Origin: Microbacterium sp. B35-30
GTDB lineage: Bacteria > Actinomycetota > Actinomycetes > Actinomycetales > Microbacteriaceae
Length of the DNA: 64,000 bases
Direction of reading: 5' to 3'
Assembly: GCF_010634855.1 (NCBI RefSeq)
Contig: NZ_MWLQ01000017.1
Coordinates: forward strand, 62,001-126,000
Numbering within the stretch: position 1 is the first letter of the stretch; every line of letters begins with the position of its first letter. Of this stretch, positions 18,273 through 26,837 are shown in pieces. Both the position numbers and the translations under genes were made by a program. Under the pieces are notes generated by a model. The model had not been told where the DNA came from, made no database searches, and was given only the letters and a program-made list of their open reading frames with translations.

Positions 18273-18393
18273 TTGCTTAACTCGCTAGACGTTCCACAGA
18301 AAGTGCCTGCGTGCATTCGAATCGTGATCCGTGCCCCAGCCTGGACTTGACCGGTAGTCTTCGACCTGTCCATCGAGAGTCTCTGGAGCGCGC

Positions 18394-20382
18394 GTGCAGG
18401 TCATTCCTCAGTCCTTTGATCCATTGCAATTCCGCCCATCGGAAGAGAGTGAGTTGGCCGCGCACGCGCGGAACATCGTCAAGAACGTCCTCGATAGCTA
18501 CACCGGAAAGTTCGACGTCCTCGCCGAGGCAGTCCAAAACGCTATGGACGCGCTTGAAGAGCGGTGGGGGGATGGCATCTCCGCGGCGCCGGGACGAAAG
18601 GCCGGAGAGCTCCCGACTATTCGCGTCGAACTGGATGCCGCGGACACAGCAAACACCATCACGGTGACCGACAACGGTGTTGGGATACCGAGCCACCGAC
18701 TGCAAGAGGTGTTCACTCCCCACCTGAGCCCGAAGTTGGCAACCGAGAAGCCTAGCCGCGGTCATAAGGGAGTCGGAACGACTTTCCTCATCTATGGACA
18801 CCCGGCCTTCGAAGTTCGCACGAAGGCCGAAGACGATGAAGTCGCCTACGCCATCCAAGGTGGCGCCGATTGGGTTCGCAACGGAAGTGCAGACACCCCG
18901 CCAAAGTTCGAGCATGTGGTCGATGGGCAAGCCCGCCTAACAGATTTCGGTCGGGGCACGAGCATCACTGTCAAAGTAGATGACAGCACCCGGTTCGGTC
19001 GGCTTCGTAACGCGCAGTACAACACCACCTCCACTTGGGATTTGGTCCTCCGGACTTACACGGCAATCGGTATGGTGAACGTCGGCGCCACCGACCGACG
19101 CCGCCCGGAGTGGGTTCGAGAACTCAAAGTCGAACTAGAACTGAAGGGGGTCGCTGGCGCCGGAAAGGCCGAAATTACGCCAACGTTCCAGTACCCGCAC
19201 TCGTTCGCCGCCACCAAAGCGAGCCTCGCGGAGATTTGGACGGGACAGGTGGGTGACAGCAATCGATTCGAGATGCTTTACCTGGAACTCACACATGAGG
19301 GGCTAGAGCAGCACCTTAAGGCACAGATCGAGGAACTCGAGAACAGCGACCAGGCTGACGACCAGGAGATCCTGCAGCGATTGCGAAGCTATGAGACCCA
19401 GGTCTATGCCAGCTGGGCATACAAGAACACCCTCTACGAAGACATCTATCGAACCGCGATCGAGGAACCCAGCGCCAAGCGCTATCAATACATGAATGTC
19501 AAGGGTGGTCTTCTGGTCGCCTCCGTAGGCATGCCGATCGGCGAGACCACCGATCACCCCTATGCAACGATGAAGCCGGAGTACCGGCGGCGCCTCTTCA
19601 TGCTCGTGTCCTTCAACCAGCTGTACTCGCCTGATCTTGGCAGGAAGACAATCCCTGCGCACGATCGAGCGCTACTGGAATGGTTAGAGCCGCAGATTCA
19701 GAACCTGTTTACGCGTCACGTCGATCGGTTGGTTCGTTCTAACGATGAGGCACCTCACAAGGCGGGCACGTTCGCCGAGGCCAAGGAAGAAATCGCTCAG
19801 CAGGCGGAGAGAATCCGAAAGCAAGTCGAAAGAACCTCTCCCTTGCCGGCCCAACTCGCCTTCTCGTATCAGCCCAACTACGAGGCCGAACTGGTGGGAC
19901 TCTTCTACGCTCATCTCAGCACCGGGGATCTCCCTGGCTACACTCTGCTAGCTGTGCCCGGCAGTCGAACTCGCCTCGACGGTCTCTTCGACTTCGAAAC
20001 GGCCGACTTCGGGAAGCCCACCGCGGACATGCCAGTGCCGCTCGGCATCGCAGAGAGCAAAGCCAGAGACGGCGCGTTTCAACGCCGAACCAAGTGGCTT
20101 GAATTCAAGGTAAAGCTAGAGGATCTGGTCGACGACTTCGGCTCCGATGATGCGAGCGCCAGCAAGAAGTACTTTGACCTAGTTGACCTAGCAGTTGTGT
20201 GGGAGGTCCCCGACCGAGACGCCATCGGGGACTTTGATGTCGTCAAACTCGACACGTCGAATTGGAACGAACGTGATTATTACGGGGTCACGCATCTGCT
20301 CAAGAAAGGAACCGGGAATCACGTGCTCCAGGTTCTCGCGCTCCAGGACTTCATCCTCATGAACGCTTCGAAGGCGACGTGA
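18394..20382 (+). CDS. GHKL-type ATPase with a possible PD-(D/E)XK C-terminal domain
   Basis: 662 aa from GTG 18394 (GGAG upstream). The N-terminus is an HSP90/MORC-like ATP-binding domain: N-box EAVQNAMDAL (E45, N49, D52), TVTDNGVGIP (D93, G95, G97) and the lid GHKGVGTTF (123-131). The C-terminal 140 residues contain RLDGLFDF (D529) and, about 40 residues on, WLEFK (E570, K572) followed by LVDLAVVWEV, which fits a restriction-type nuclease core; another candidate is ESK at about 554-556. It looks less GC-rich than the transfer genes. Its 3' end overlaps the convergent transporter gene by 26 nt. A role as extra defence effector is inferred. Confidence 0.6.
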   Translation: MQVIPQSFDPLQFRPSEESELAAHARNIVKNVLDSYTGKFDVLAEAVQNAMDALEERWGDGISAAPGRKAGELPTIRVELDAADTANTITVTDNGVGIPSHRLQEVFTPHLSPKLATEKPSRGHKGVGTTFLIYGHPAFEVRTKAEDDEVAYAIQGGADWVRNGSADTPPKFEHVVDGQARLTDFGRGTSITVKVDDSTRFGRLRNAQYNTTSTWDLVLRTYTAIGMVNVGATDRRRPEWVRELKVELELKGVAGAGKAEITPTFQYPHSFAATKASLAEIWTGQVGDSNRFEMLYLELTHEGLEQHLKAQIEELENSDQADDQEILQRLRSYETQVYASWAYKNTLYEDIYRTAIEEPSAKRYQYMNVKGGLLVASVGMPIGETTDHPYATMKPEYRRRLFMLVSFNQLYSPDLGRKTIPAHDRALLEWLEPQIQNLFTRHVDRLVRSNDEAPHKAGTFAEAKEEIAQQAERIRKQVERTSPLPAQLAFSYQPNYEAELVGLFYAHLSTGDLPGYTLLAVPGSRTRLDGLFDFETADFGKPTADMPVPLGIAESKARDGAFQRRTKWLEFKVKLEDLVDDFGSDDASASKKYFDLVDLAVVWEVPDRDAIGDFDVVKLDTSNWNERDYYGVTHLLKKGTGNHVLQVLALQDFILMNASKAT

Positions 20383-20959
20383 CGACCCGCGCGGAAACTC
20401 GTGGAGCCATCCGGCCGCGCGTCCGCGATCTTACGATTGCTCGGACCCCGACGTAGATCGCGAGTGGAACGATGGTCGCCCAGAGGATCTTGCCAACCAT
20501 CTGACCGACGATGCTCTCGAACATGAGTGGGAAGCCGGCGATCCAGAGGAAGAGCACGGTGTCCACAGGCGCCGACACGCAGTTGGAGATGAGCGCCGCC
20601 CGAACGAAGCCGCGCGGACGTGCCCAGAGGAACACGAGCATGTCGGCGAGTTCTGCGACGAGGAACGCCACGGCAGAAGCCATTGCCAGCGCGGGAGTCG
20701 CAAGGAACCACGACAGCACCAGCCCGACCGCCATGCCGAGGAGCACCCCACGAACGCCGAGGTAGGTGTGGACAAAGTCGCGCGAAAGGAGTGCGAAGCC
20801 GGCAGCGTAGGTTCCTGCTGAGACAACAAGCCCGAAGCCGACCGGAACGAGACCAAAGTTCGCCGACAGAATGTTCGCGGCGAGGATTGCGCCGATGTAG
20901 ACGGCGAGCGCGATCGCCCCGTATGCGAGGCGGCGCGGGTCGCGGGTCTGGGCGTTCAA
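20357..20959 (-). CDS. yhhQ: Queuosine-precursor (preQ0/preQ1) transporter, YhhQ/VUT family
   Basis: 200 aa from TTG 20959, which overlaps the folE2 stop as TTGA. About six membrane helices are visible, including the segments LAVYIGAILAANIL, GFGLVVSAGTYAAGFALL and ALAMASAVAFLVAELADMLV, with the acidic ELAD in a helix as is typical of the YhhQ (vitamin uptake-like, DUF165/VUT) family. Known family members import preQ0 or preQ1. As the last gene of the preQ0 operon it would let the cell salvage the base as well as make it. Confidence 0.8.
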   Translation of the reverse strand: MNAQTRDPRRLAYGAIALAVYIGAILAANILSANFGLVPVGFGLVVSAGTYAAGFALLSRDFVHTYLGVRGVLLGMAVGLVLSWFLATPALAMASAVAFLVAELADMLVFLWARPRGFVRAALISNCVSAPVDTVLFLWIAGFPLMFESIVGQMVGKILWATIVPLAIYVGVRAIVRSRTRGRMAPRVSARVVTSPSKRS

Positions 20960-21783
20960 TGCTGCTCCTGCTTATCGGTATTGGTTTCGGGCGCCCACGA
21001 CAGCGAGGCAACCGCGTCATGGCTATGGATGCTCTCGAAGTTCCGGACATGGATCGAGTGCCTGAGCCCGCGCGCACGACACGTCGATGAGAGATCTCGG
21101 ACCATGTCCTCCACGAACGCTGGGTGGTCGTATGCCTCCATCGTGATCCATCGCTCATCGGGGCGCTTGATCACTGGGTAGATGGGGCAAGAGCCGACCT
21201 GGCGGGCGAGCGAGAACATCTCACTGAGAGTCAGCGGGTAGAGGTCATCCTGACCACCGGTGATTGAAAGCGTCACCGCGCTCCGCTGGTTGTGGGCGCC
21301 GTAGTCGCTGATGGCCTTGCTGCACGGGCACAGGCTCGTCACATGGGTCGTCAGCGTCGTGGTCATCGCGGCAGACTTGGCCGATCCCTCGACGGAGAAA
21401 CTCACGTCGGCCGCCTGCCAGGCCGGCACGTCAGACACAGGTGCGCGAACCTCGAACGAGACGGGCAGATCGAACGAGATACGTGCGCTCGCAGCGCCCA
21501 GTCGGTCTGCCGCGCCAGCCACTAGGGCAGCCGCTCCCCTGGGGTCGAACTCACGCAACTCCGCGGCAATGGTCTCGATCATTCGGCTCATGTGGGTACC
21601 GCGGCGATCGGAGGCGAGCGTCACCACGAACTCGGCCGAACCCACGCCGGCAGCATTCACCTCGCCGTCCGTGATGCGGATCGGGGTACGAACGCCGGTG
21701 ACCCCGACCGAGTCGAGAGCGATGCCGCGGGTGTCCTGCTCGTCCTGGATGTCGGGCAGCGCCCGTGTCATTTCCGGCAGCAT
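20956..21783 (-). CDS. folE2: GTP cyclohydrolase FolE2 (type IB)
   Basis: 275 aa from ATG 21783. Hallmarks of the IB class are visible: the N-terminal PDIQDEQDTRGIALDSVGV motif, GTHMSRM in the centre, the CPCSK motif in THVTSLCPCSKAISDYGAH (catalytic Cys and metal site), and the C-terminal DHPAFVEDMVRDLSS. It makes 7,8-dihydroneopterin triphosphate from GTP, the first step to preQ0. The start codon overlaps the queD stop by one base. A dedicated copy beside queC/D/E implies supply for base synthesis, not for folate. Confidence 0.9.
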   Translation of the reverse strand: MLPEMTRALPDIQDEQDTRGIALDSVGVTGVRTPIRITDGEVNAAGVGSAEFVVTLASDRRGTHMSRMIETIAAELREFDPRGAAALVAGAADRLGAASARISFDLPVSFEVRAPVSDVPAWQAADVSFSVEGSAKSAAMTTTLTTHVTSLCPCSKAISDYGAHNQRSAVTLSITGGQDDLYPLTLSEMFSLARQVGSCPIYPVIKRPDERWITMEAYDHPAFVEDMVRDLSSTCRARGLRHSIHVRNFESIHSHDAVASLSWAPETNTDKQEQH

Positions 21784-22166
21784 CACTCGCCTCCGTTCGC
21801 TTGGCCACGGTAGGTGCACCGCGAGCGCGGCGTCTCGCTCACAACTATCGCGTGAAGGAGCGGGAGTTCGCCGCTGAGTCGCTCCCACAGCCAACGGGCC
21901 AGGTGCTCGCTTGTCGGGTTCTCGAGACCGTCGATCTCGTTGAGGAGACAGTGATCAAGTTGCTTGCCGATCGGAGCGAATGCCGCCGACAGATCACCGA
22001 AGTCTTGGACGAACCCCGTGTGCTCGTCGACAGCACCGCGCACGTGGATCCCGACCGTGTAGGAGTGCCCGTGCATGCGACCGCACTTGTGCCCCTCGGG
22101 GACATTCGGCAGGTAGTGGGCGGACTCGAAGGAGAACTCTCGCGCCAGCTCGGCGTAGAAGGTCAT
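21783..22166 (-). CDS. queD: 6-carboxy-5,6,7,8-tetrahydropterin synthase
   Basis: 127 aa, the normal length for QueD. Zinc ligands are H17 (ESAHYLP), H32 and H34 (MHGHSY), and the catalytic cysteine is C28 (GHKCGR). The C-terminal SETPRSRCTYRG matches the pterin-binding region. It converts dihydroneopterin triphosphate to 6-carboxytetrahydropterin, the QueE substrate. The ATG overlaps the queE stop by four bases. Confidence 0.93.
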   Translation of the reverse strand: MTFYAELAREFSFESAHYLPNVPEGHKCGRMHGHSYTVGIHVRGAVDEHTGFVQDFGDLSAAFAPIGKQLDHCLLNEIDGLENPTSEHLARWLWERLSGELPLLHAIVVSETPRSRCTYRGQANGGE

Positions 22167-22798
22167 GCGATTCCTAGGTACTTGTGTGTCTGCAGGCTGA
22201 GCTGCCACGTCGGGTGGTTCAGGCAGTAGTCGACAGCCAGCGCGGTGTTGGCCGCGGCGTCCGGGCCATCCATCGGCTGGACTCGGAACGTTCCGAACTC
22301 CAAGTGCTCGAAACTGGCGGGGTTCACGTCCTTCTGCGGATAGACGAACTTGAGTTCGTCGCCTCGCGTTACGACCAGATCCGATCCAATCTTCGGGCTC
22401 ACGCAGAGCCAATCAATTCCTGCGGGGGGAACCCGCGTGCCGTTGGTCTCGACAGCCACGTAGAAGCCGCGCTGGTGAAGCGCCTCGACGGCCGCCTCAT
22501 CAAGTTGAAGCAGCGGCTCACCGCCGGTGCAAACCACCATCCGATTAGACGTCCAGCCGAGCGGCCATGCAGCTTCGACTGCGTCGGCAAGGTCGTCGGC
22601 CGTAGCAAACTTGCCGCCGCCAGGGCCGTCAGTCCCGACGAAGTCCGTGTCACAGAACTGACAGATCGCACGAGGACGATCCCGCTCGTGCCCGGTCCAG
22701 AGATTGCAAAGGCTGAACCTGCAGAAGACCGCGGGGCGCCCGGCGTGTGTTCCCTCTCCCTGGAGGGTGTAGAAGATTTCCTTGACCTTGTAGGACAT
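22163..22798 (-). CDS. queE: 7-carboxy-7-deazaguanine synthase (radical SAM)
   Basis: 211 aa. The cluster-binding loop is the CX14CX2C form of some QueE proteins: C31, C46 and C49, within CNLWTGHERDRP and CQFCDTDF, an insertion relative to the usual CX3CX2C. TGGEPLLQ (about 91-98) and VETNGT (about 113-118) match the SAM-binding motifs. It converts carboxytetrahydropterin to 7-carboxy-7-deazaguanine. It is translationally coupled by ATGA overlaps at both ends (queC before, queD after). Confidence 0.93.
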   Translation of the reverse strand: MSYKVKEIFYTLQGEGTHAGRPAVFCRFSLCNLWTGHERDRPRAICQFCDTDFVGTDGPGGGKFATADDLADAVEAAWPLGWTSNRMVVCTGGEPLLQLDEAAVEALHQRGFYVAVETNGTRVPPAGIDWLCVSPKIGSDLVVTRGDELKFVYPQKDVNPASFEHLEFGTFRVQPMDGPDAAANTALAVDYCLNHPTWQLSLQTHKYLGIA

Positions 22799-23493
22799 CA
22801 GGCCGCTTGGTACGTGACCGGGTCGCTCGACCCAGCCTCCTGGAATCCTCGAATGCGCAGCAGGCAGGAATCGCAGTGCCCGCATGACCGGCCCGATTCG
22901 TCGGGGTCATAGCAGGACAACGTCAGTGAGTAATCGGCGCCGAGCTCGGTGCCCGCCCGGACAATGTCTGCCTTCGTCATGGAGATCAGCGGGGTGTGGA
23001 TCTTCAGTCGCGCGCCCTCAACGCCGGCGCGAGTGGCGAGGTTCGCCATCGCCTCATACGCCTCGATGTACTCGGGCCGACAGTCGGGGTAGCCGGAGTA
23101 GTCAAGCGCGTTGACCCCGATGAAGATGTCCGTTGCGCCCACGACCTCGGCGAACGCGAGGGCGAAGGAAAGAAAGATCGTGTTACGTGCCGGCACGTAG
23201 GTGACCGGAATCTCCTCGGCGGAGAGTTCCTCGGCGCTGTCGTGCTTCGGCACATCGGTCTCGGACGTAAGCGCCGACCCTCCAAACGTCCTCAGATCGA
23301 TGTCGCAGACGACGTGCTGCGCAACGCCCTGTGCTTGCGCCACGCGCTTCGCGGCTTCAAGCTCCACGACGTGGCGCTGACCGTACCGGAAGCTCAGAGC
23401 GTACGGTTCGTACCCCTGGCTCTTGGCGATCGCGAGAACTGTGGTGGAGTCGAGTCCACCGCTGAGGAGAACAACTGCCTTGCGCTGGGACAT
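22798..23493 (-). CDS. queC: 7-cyano-7-deazaguanine (preQ0) synthase
   Basis: 231 aa, started at ATG 23493 with GGAGG seven nt upstream; the longer frame upstream lacks a ribosome site. The PP-loop is SGGLDSTT (11-18). The zinc site is formed by C194, C204, C207 and C210 near the C-terminus (SCGHCDSC). ATP-dependent amidation and dehydration of carboxydeazaguanine gives preQ0, the end product of this operon. It is the first gene of the operon, divergent from the modification operon. Confidence 0.93.
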   Translation of the reverse strand: MSQRKAVVLLSGGLDSTTVLAIAKSQGYEPYALSFRYGQRHVVELEAAKRVAQAQGVAQHVVCDIDLRTFGGSALTSETDVPKHDSAEELSAEEIPVTYVPARNTIFLSFALAFAEVVGATDIFIGVNALDYSGYPDCRPEYIEAYEAMANLATRAGVEGARLKIHTPLISMTKADIVRAGTELGADYSLTLSCYDPDESGRSCGHCDSCLLRIRGFQEAGSSDPVTYQAA

Positions 23494-23593
23494 GTGAGCC
23501 TCCGCCCTTTCCGAGGTTTGCACGCACCGCAATGATAGATCGAAACTGTCAGGTGCAGTAGCATCGAAACACACGCAGTTAGGTGGTGTCACG
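23494..23593. promoter_or_regulatory. 100-nt divergent region between preQ0 synthesis and DNA modification operons
   Basis: Both operons must be driven from this short AT-richer stretch. Ribosome sites are clear on both sides: GGAGG for queC on the minus strand and AGGTGG at 23581-23586 for the TTG start at 23594. I could not fix a convincing -35/-10 pair for either direction, and see no preQ1-riboswitch-like fold. Shared control of base supply and base insertion is implied by the layout. Confidence 0.4.
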
Positions 23594-24475
23594 TTGTCGC
23601 AGAAACTCACGATCGTCGTGACCTGCACCGACCGCAAGTCCCTCTCGGTTCCTGAGCAGAGGATGCTCCGGTCGCTTCCCGGCTCCCCGCCGGCGGTATC
23701 GACGTGGACTCAACGCATCGATTCTGCCGTGCGTGTAGTTCCGCTGCGAACGCTCTACCAGGGTGATGCCTGGTCGCAACTCCCGCGACTGGAGGAAGCG
23801 TCGCGCGTGGCAGGATTCGAGCCGACAACCTACGTCGCGTCCGCTGGACTTGGACTTCGCCCCGTGTCGAGTGTTGCACCAGCCTACGGCGCAACGTTCA
23901 CACCGAACCAACCTGACTCGATCCGGGGTTCGGTCGAGCAGCAGAGGGTGTGGTGGGACGGACTGAACGAGTGGAATGGATCCCGGGGCGAGGTCCCCGA
24001 AGGAAATCCGACTCTCTTCGTCCTCTCTCAGCGTTATGCGGACGTGCTTGCTCCGTTGGTAGCGAAGTCGGCCGTCGCCAGCTCCGTGCTCGTCATTGGC
24101 GGTTCGAATGCAGTTGCCCCTTCCCTAAGACTTCCGGCCGACGCCAGACTTCGGTCTGCAGTCGGCGGGACGCTTGGCGCCCTCAACATGCGTACGGCTG
24201 TGGCCTGGATGGAGCGATTGACGGAACCCGCGATCGACTCACCTCGAGCCCGTGCGTCGTGGAACACCTGGGCGGAGGGCGCCAGGCGAGATGAGCAGTA
24301 CCGGCGCACCCCGCTTGGTGACGATGAGGTCCTTGAAGCGGTCCGGCTTATCCGTACTGAACAACCAGCCATCAGTCGGACTCGCGCACTCCGCATGCTT
24401 CGGGACAATGGTTTCGCCTGTGAGCAGAAGCGCTTCGCTCATCTATTCGAAAGCGCTCGAGGAGGAGCATCGTGA
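23594..24475 (+). CDS. dpdC: Probable DpdC, with a YaaA/DUF6884-like N-terminus
   Basis: 293 aa from TTG 23594, the only in-frame start near the AGGTGG ribosome site. The N-terminus [14 protein letters not shown] (C-x-D-x-K) and the following LYQGDAW...YVASAGLGL pattern resemble the DUF6884/YaaA-type fold. The C-terminal 70 residues ([20 protein letters not shown]) form a helical, HTH-like domain. It opens the operon that holds dpdA and is the one gene there not otherwise assigned, so it is the best candidate for DpdC, known in the Salmonella system to turn inserted preQ0 into the amido form. Assignment is by position, not by a diagnostic motif. Confidence 0.5.
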   Translation: MSQKLTIVVTCTDRKSLSVPEQRMLRSLPGSPPAVSTWTQRIDSAVRVVPLRTLYQGDAWSQLPRLEEASRVAGFEPTTYVASAGLGLRPVSSVAPAYGATFTPNQPDSIRGSVEQQRVWWDGLNEWNGSRGEVPEGNPTLFVLSQRYADVLAPLVAKSAVASSVLVIGGSNAVAPSLRLPADARLRSAVGGTLGALNMRTAVAWMERLTEPAIDSPRARASWNTWAEGARRDEQYRRTPLGDDEVLEAVRLIRTEQPAISRTRALRMLRDNGFACEQKRFAHLFESARGGAS

Positions 24476-25602
24476 CGCAGGAGTGGATTGAGCGACGTGC
24501 ACTGCGGGTACTTCAGGGCGAGATCCCGCTTTACCTCTTCACACTCGCCGCTGAGGAAGTGGATCAGGTAGCGGATGTGGCTCGCATCTCGCGCGACAAG
24601 GCTGGCAAACTCATCGGCTACCAGCGACCCGAGAAGCGAAAGCACGTCAATCAGATTCAGGAGTATCTCGATGGAGACGACGTACTCTTCCCCAACGGCC
24701 TGATCCTCGCTCTTCCGCCGGAGGTGCGATTCAAGTCCAGTCGGGGGCCCGGCGTGAACGACGGGCTTGCCGTCGCCGGCACACTCGAGATACCCATCGT
24801 CAATGGCGAGGGCGGCCCCCGCCCCGCATGGATCGTTGACGGCCAGCAGCGTAGCCTCGCACTGGCCCGAACTCGCAATCGCCGCCTGCCCGTGCCTGTC
24901 GCCGGGTTCGTTACGGAGGATCTTGAGATCCAGCGCGAGCAGTTCCTTCGTGTGAACACTGTGCAACCGCTTCCCGTGGGATTGGTGACCGAACTTCTGC
25001 CAGAGATCGCACGCGTCCCATCGGCACGCATGTCCACAAGACAACTGCCGTCCGCGCTCGTAGACATGCTCAACATGGACCCCGAATCACCCTTTTACGG
25101 GTTGATCCGCCGTGCGTCGACGGCGGCCGAAGATCGGCCCAACGCCATGGTGACGGACACCGGCCTGGTTGAGGCCTTGCGAGAGTCTGTCGAGTCCCCT
25201 TCAGGGGTGCTTTTCCCCTACCGGAACATCGCGGCCGGCACCACCGACACCGAAGGGATTCGGCGCACCCTCCTGGTGTACTGGAAGGCAGTCAAGGAGA
25301 CATTCCCTTCAGCATGGGGCAAGAGCCCGTCGGAGTCCCGACTCATGGGGGGCGTTGGCATTCGGGCGATGGGGCGCTTGATGGAGCGCGTCATGGCGCA
25401 CGTGGATGTGAACTCGGAGGATGCCGCGGCGCAGGCTCGGCTCGAGATTGGTCGAATCGCGTCCCAGTGCCACTGGACCAGCGGCACGTGGACGGACCTC
25501 GGTCTCCCCTGGAACGAGCTCCAGAACACCCCTCGACACATCAGTGCACTCTCAAACTTCCTTGCTCGCGCCTACCTCGCCGAAAGGTCGGCCGCGCGAT
25601 GA
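24472..25602 (+). CDS. dpdB: DpdB-like DGQHR-domain protein 1
   Basis: 376 aa from a GTG overlapping the previous TGA. The signature VDGQQRS lies at about residues 122-128, preceded by IGYQRPEKR (about 48-56) and followed by FLRVNTVQPLP, as in DndB/DpdB proteins with the ParB/sulfiredoxin-like DGQHR fold. DpdB is known to work with DpdA to insert preQ0 into DNA. Near the C-terminus W..LQNTP is shared with the second copy. It overlaps dpdA by four bases. Confidence 0.8.
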   Translation: MTQEWIERRALRVLQGEIPLYLFTLAAEEVDQVADVARISRDKAGKLIGYQRPEKRKHVNQIQEYLDGDDVLFPNGLILALPPEVRFKSSRGPGVNDGLAVAGTLEIPIVNGEGGPRPAWIVDGQQRSLALARTRNRRLPVPVAGFVTEDLEIQREQFLRVNTVQPLPVGLVTELLPEIARVPSARMSTRQLPSALVDMLNMDPESPFYGLIRRASTAAEDRPNAMVTDTGLVEALRESVESPSGVLFPYRNIAAGTTDTEGIRRTLLVYWKAVKETFPSAWGKSPSESRLMGGVGIRAMGRLMERVMAHVDVNSEDAAAQARLEIGRIASQCHWTSGTWTDLGLPWNELQNTPRHISALSNFLARAYLAERSAAR

Positions 25603-26837
25603 AGTTCTTTTTCCCTGACAGCCAGGATCTCGTCAGTCCGACATACGACTTCGCGCATGATGAGTACCTGCCGACTCGCGTACGGCAACGCGACGACCGC
25701 TATGCGCACGAGGTGCTGGACTCCCCGCCGTACCACGGCATCCTTGTCAGCAAGGCGATCGTTGACGGAAGCGTCTCGGGGTCCGGTAAGTACACCTCCT
25801 CGCAGAGGGCGCGGCTCTACCGCATGGGTGTCCGGCGATTCTTCCGTCTTCCCGCGGGGATCGAGACGCTCGGCGACAACGGAGCGTTCAATTACGTCAG
25901 CGAGGAGGTTCCCCCCGTAACCGTGGACGAGACCCTCGACTTTTACGAGGAGTGCGGTTTCGACGCCGGAGTCAGCGTCGACCACATCATTTTCGGCTAT
26001 GAGAGTTCGGCGGGGTTGGACGACGTCGACCCCGCCTGGAGCAGCCGGCGCCAACTCACGCTTCAACTGGCATCCGACTTCCGCCGGCGCGTGGAAGAAC
26101 GCGGCTCCCAGATTCAGGCGGTCGGTGCCGCGCAGGGCTGGAGCCCTCTGACCTATGCCGATAGCGTGGCCCGTCTGCAGGAGATGGGTTACACGCGTAT
26201 CGCGCTCGGAGGCATGGTCCCGCTCAAGACGAAAGACGTACTTGAGTGCCTTCGCGAGATCGACAGGGTGCGGAACTCGTCGACGGAACTGCACCTGCTT
26301 GGGCTGACGCGTGTCGACGCGATGGAAGAGTTCTCGCAGCTCGGGGTCACGAGTTTTGACAGCACATCGCCGTTTCGGCAAGCGTTCATGGATGACCGGA
26401 ACAACTTCCACACACCTCAGGGTGCGCACGTTGCACTTCGCGTGCCGCAGGTGGATGGCAACCCGACGCTTCGCCGAGCGATCCTTGCGGGAACCGTCTC
26501 ACAGCAGGACGCGATCGCGGCCGAGCGAAGCACTTTGAAGGCGCTGCGCGCCCTCGACGGAACACGCGCCGGCATCGACCGCGCTCTCGACGCACTCGGT
26601 CACTACGAGACGGTCGCGGGAGGCACAAAGAAGAGCTACCTGCCTGCGTATGAGCAGACGCTCGTGGCCGCTCCATGGGAAGACTGCCGCTGCCGGCTGT
26701 GCCGCACCCACGGAATCGAGATCGCCATCTTCCGCGGAACCGAGCGGAACAAGCGTCGCGGCTTCCACAACCTGACCATCCTGGCCACCAAGGTGGCAAC
26801 CCTTACCGACCGGAGTTCGTCCCCTTCCCATGCCTGA
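25599..26837 (+). CDS. dpdA: DpdA, DNA-guanine transglycosylase
   Basis: 412 aa from ATG 25599, chosen over earlier starts because of the ATGA coupling to dpdB. It is a TGT-superfamily TIM barrel. GDNGAFNYV (D93) matches the substrate-binding SDSGGF region, and SFDSTSPFR (D254) matches the nucleophile motif. The C-terminal zinc site CRCRLC...H has C363, C365, C368 and H390. The string IFRGTERNKRRGFHN is typical of DpdA and not of tRNA enzymes. It exchanges guanine in DNA for preQ0. It overlaps the next gene by eight bases. Confidence 0.92.
   Translation: MKFFFPDSQDLVSPTYDFAHDEYLPTRVRQRDDRYAHEVLDSPPYHGILVSKAIVDGSVSGSGKYTSSQRARLYRMGVRRFFRLPAGIETLGDNGAFNYVSEEVPPVTVDETLDFYEECGFDAGVSVDHIIFGYESSAGLDDVDPAWSSRRQLTLQLASDFRRRVEERGSQIQAVGAAQGWSPLTYADSVARLQEMGYTRIALGGMVPLKTKDVLECLREIDRVRNSSTELHLLGLTRVDAMEEFSQLGVTSFDSTSPFRQAFMDDRNNFHTPQGAHVALRVPQVDGNPTLRRAILAGTVSQQDAIAAERSTLKALRALDGTRAGIDRALDALGHYETVAGGTKKSYLPAYEQTLVAAPWEDCRCRLCRTHGIEIAIFRGTERNKRRGFHNLTILATKVATLTDRSSSPSHA

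Noticed and set aside
23494-23593. preQ1 riboswitch in front of queC
   Set aside because: The 100-nt region shows no pseudoknot-type stem with an A-rich tail, and preQ0 is the end product here.
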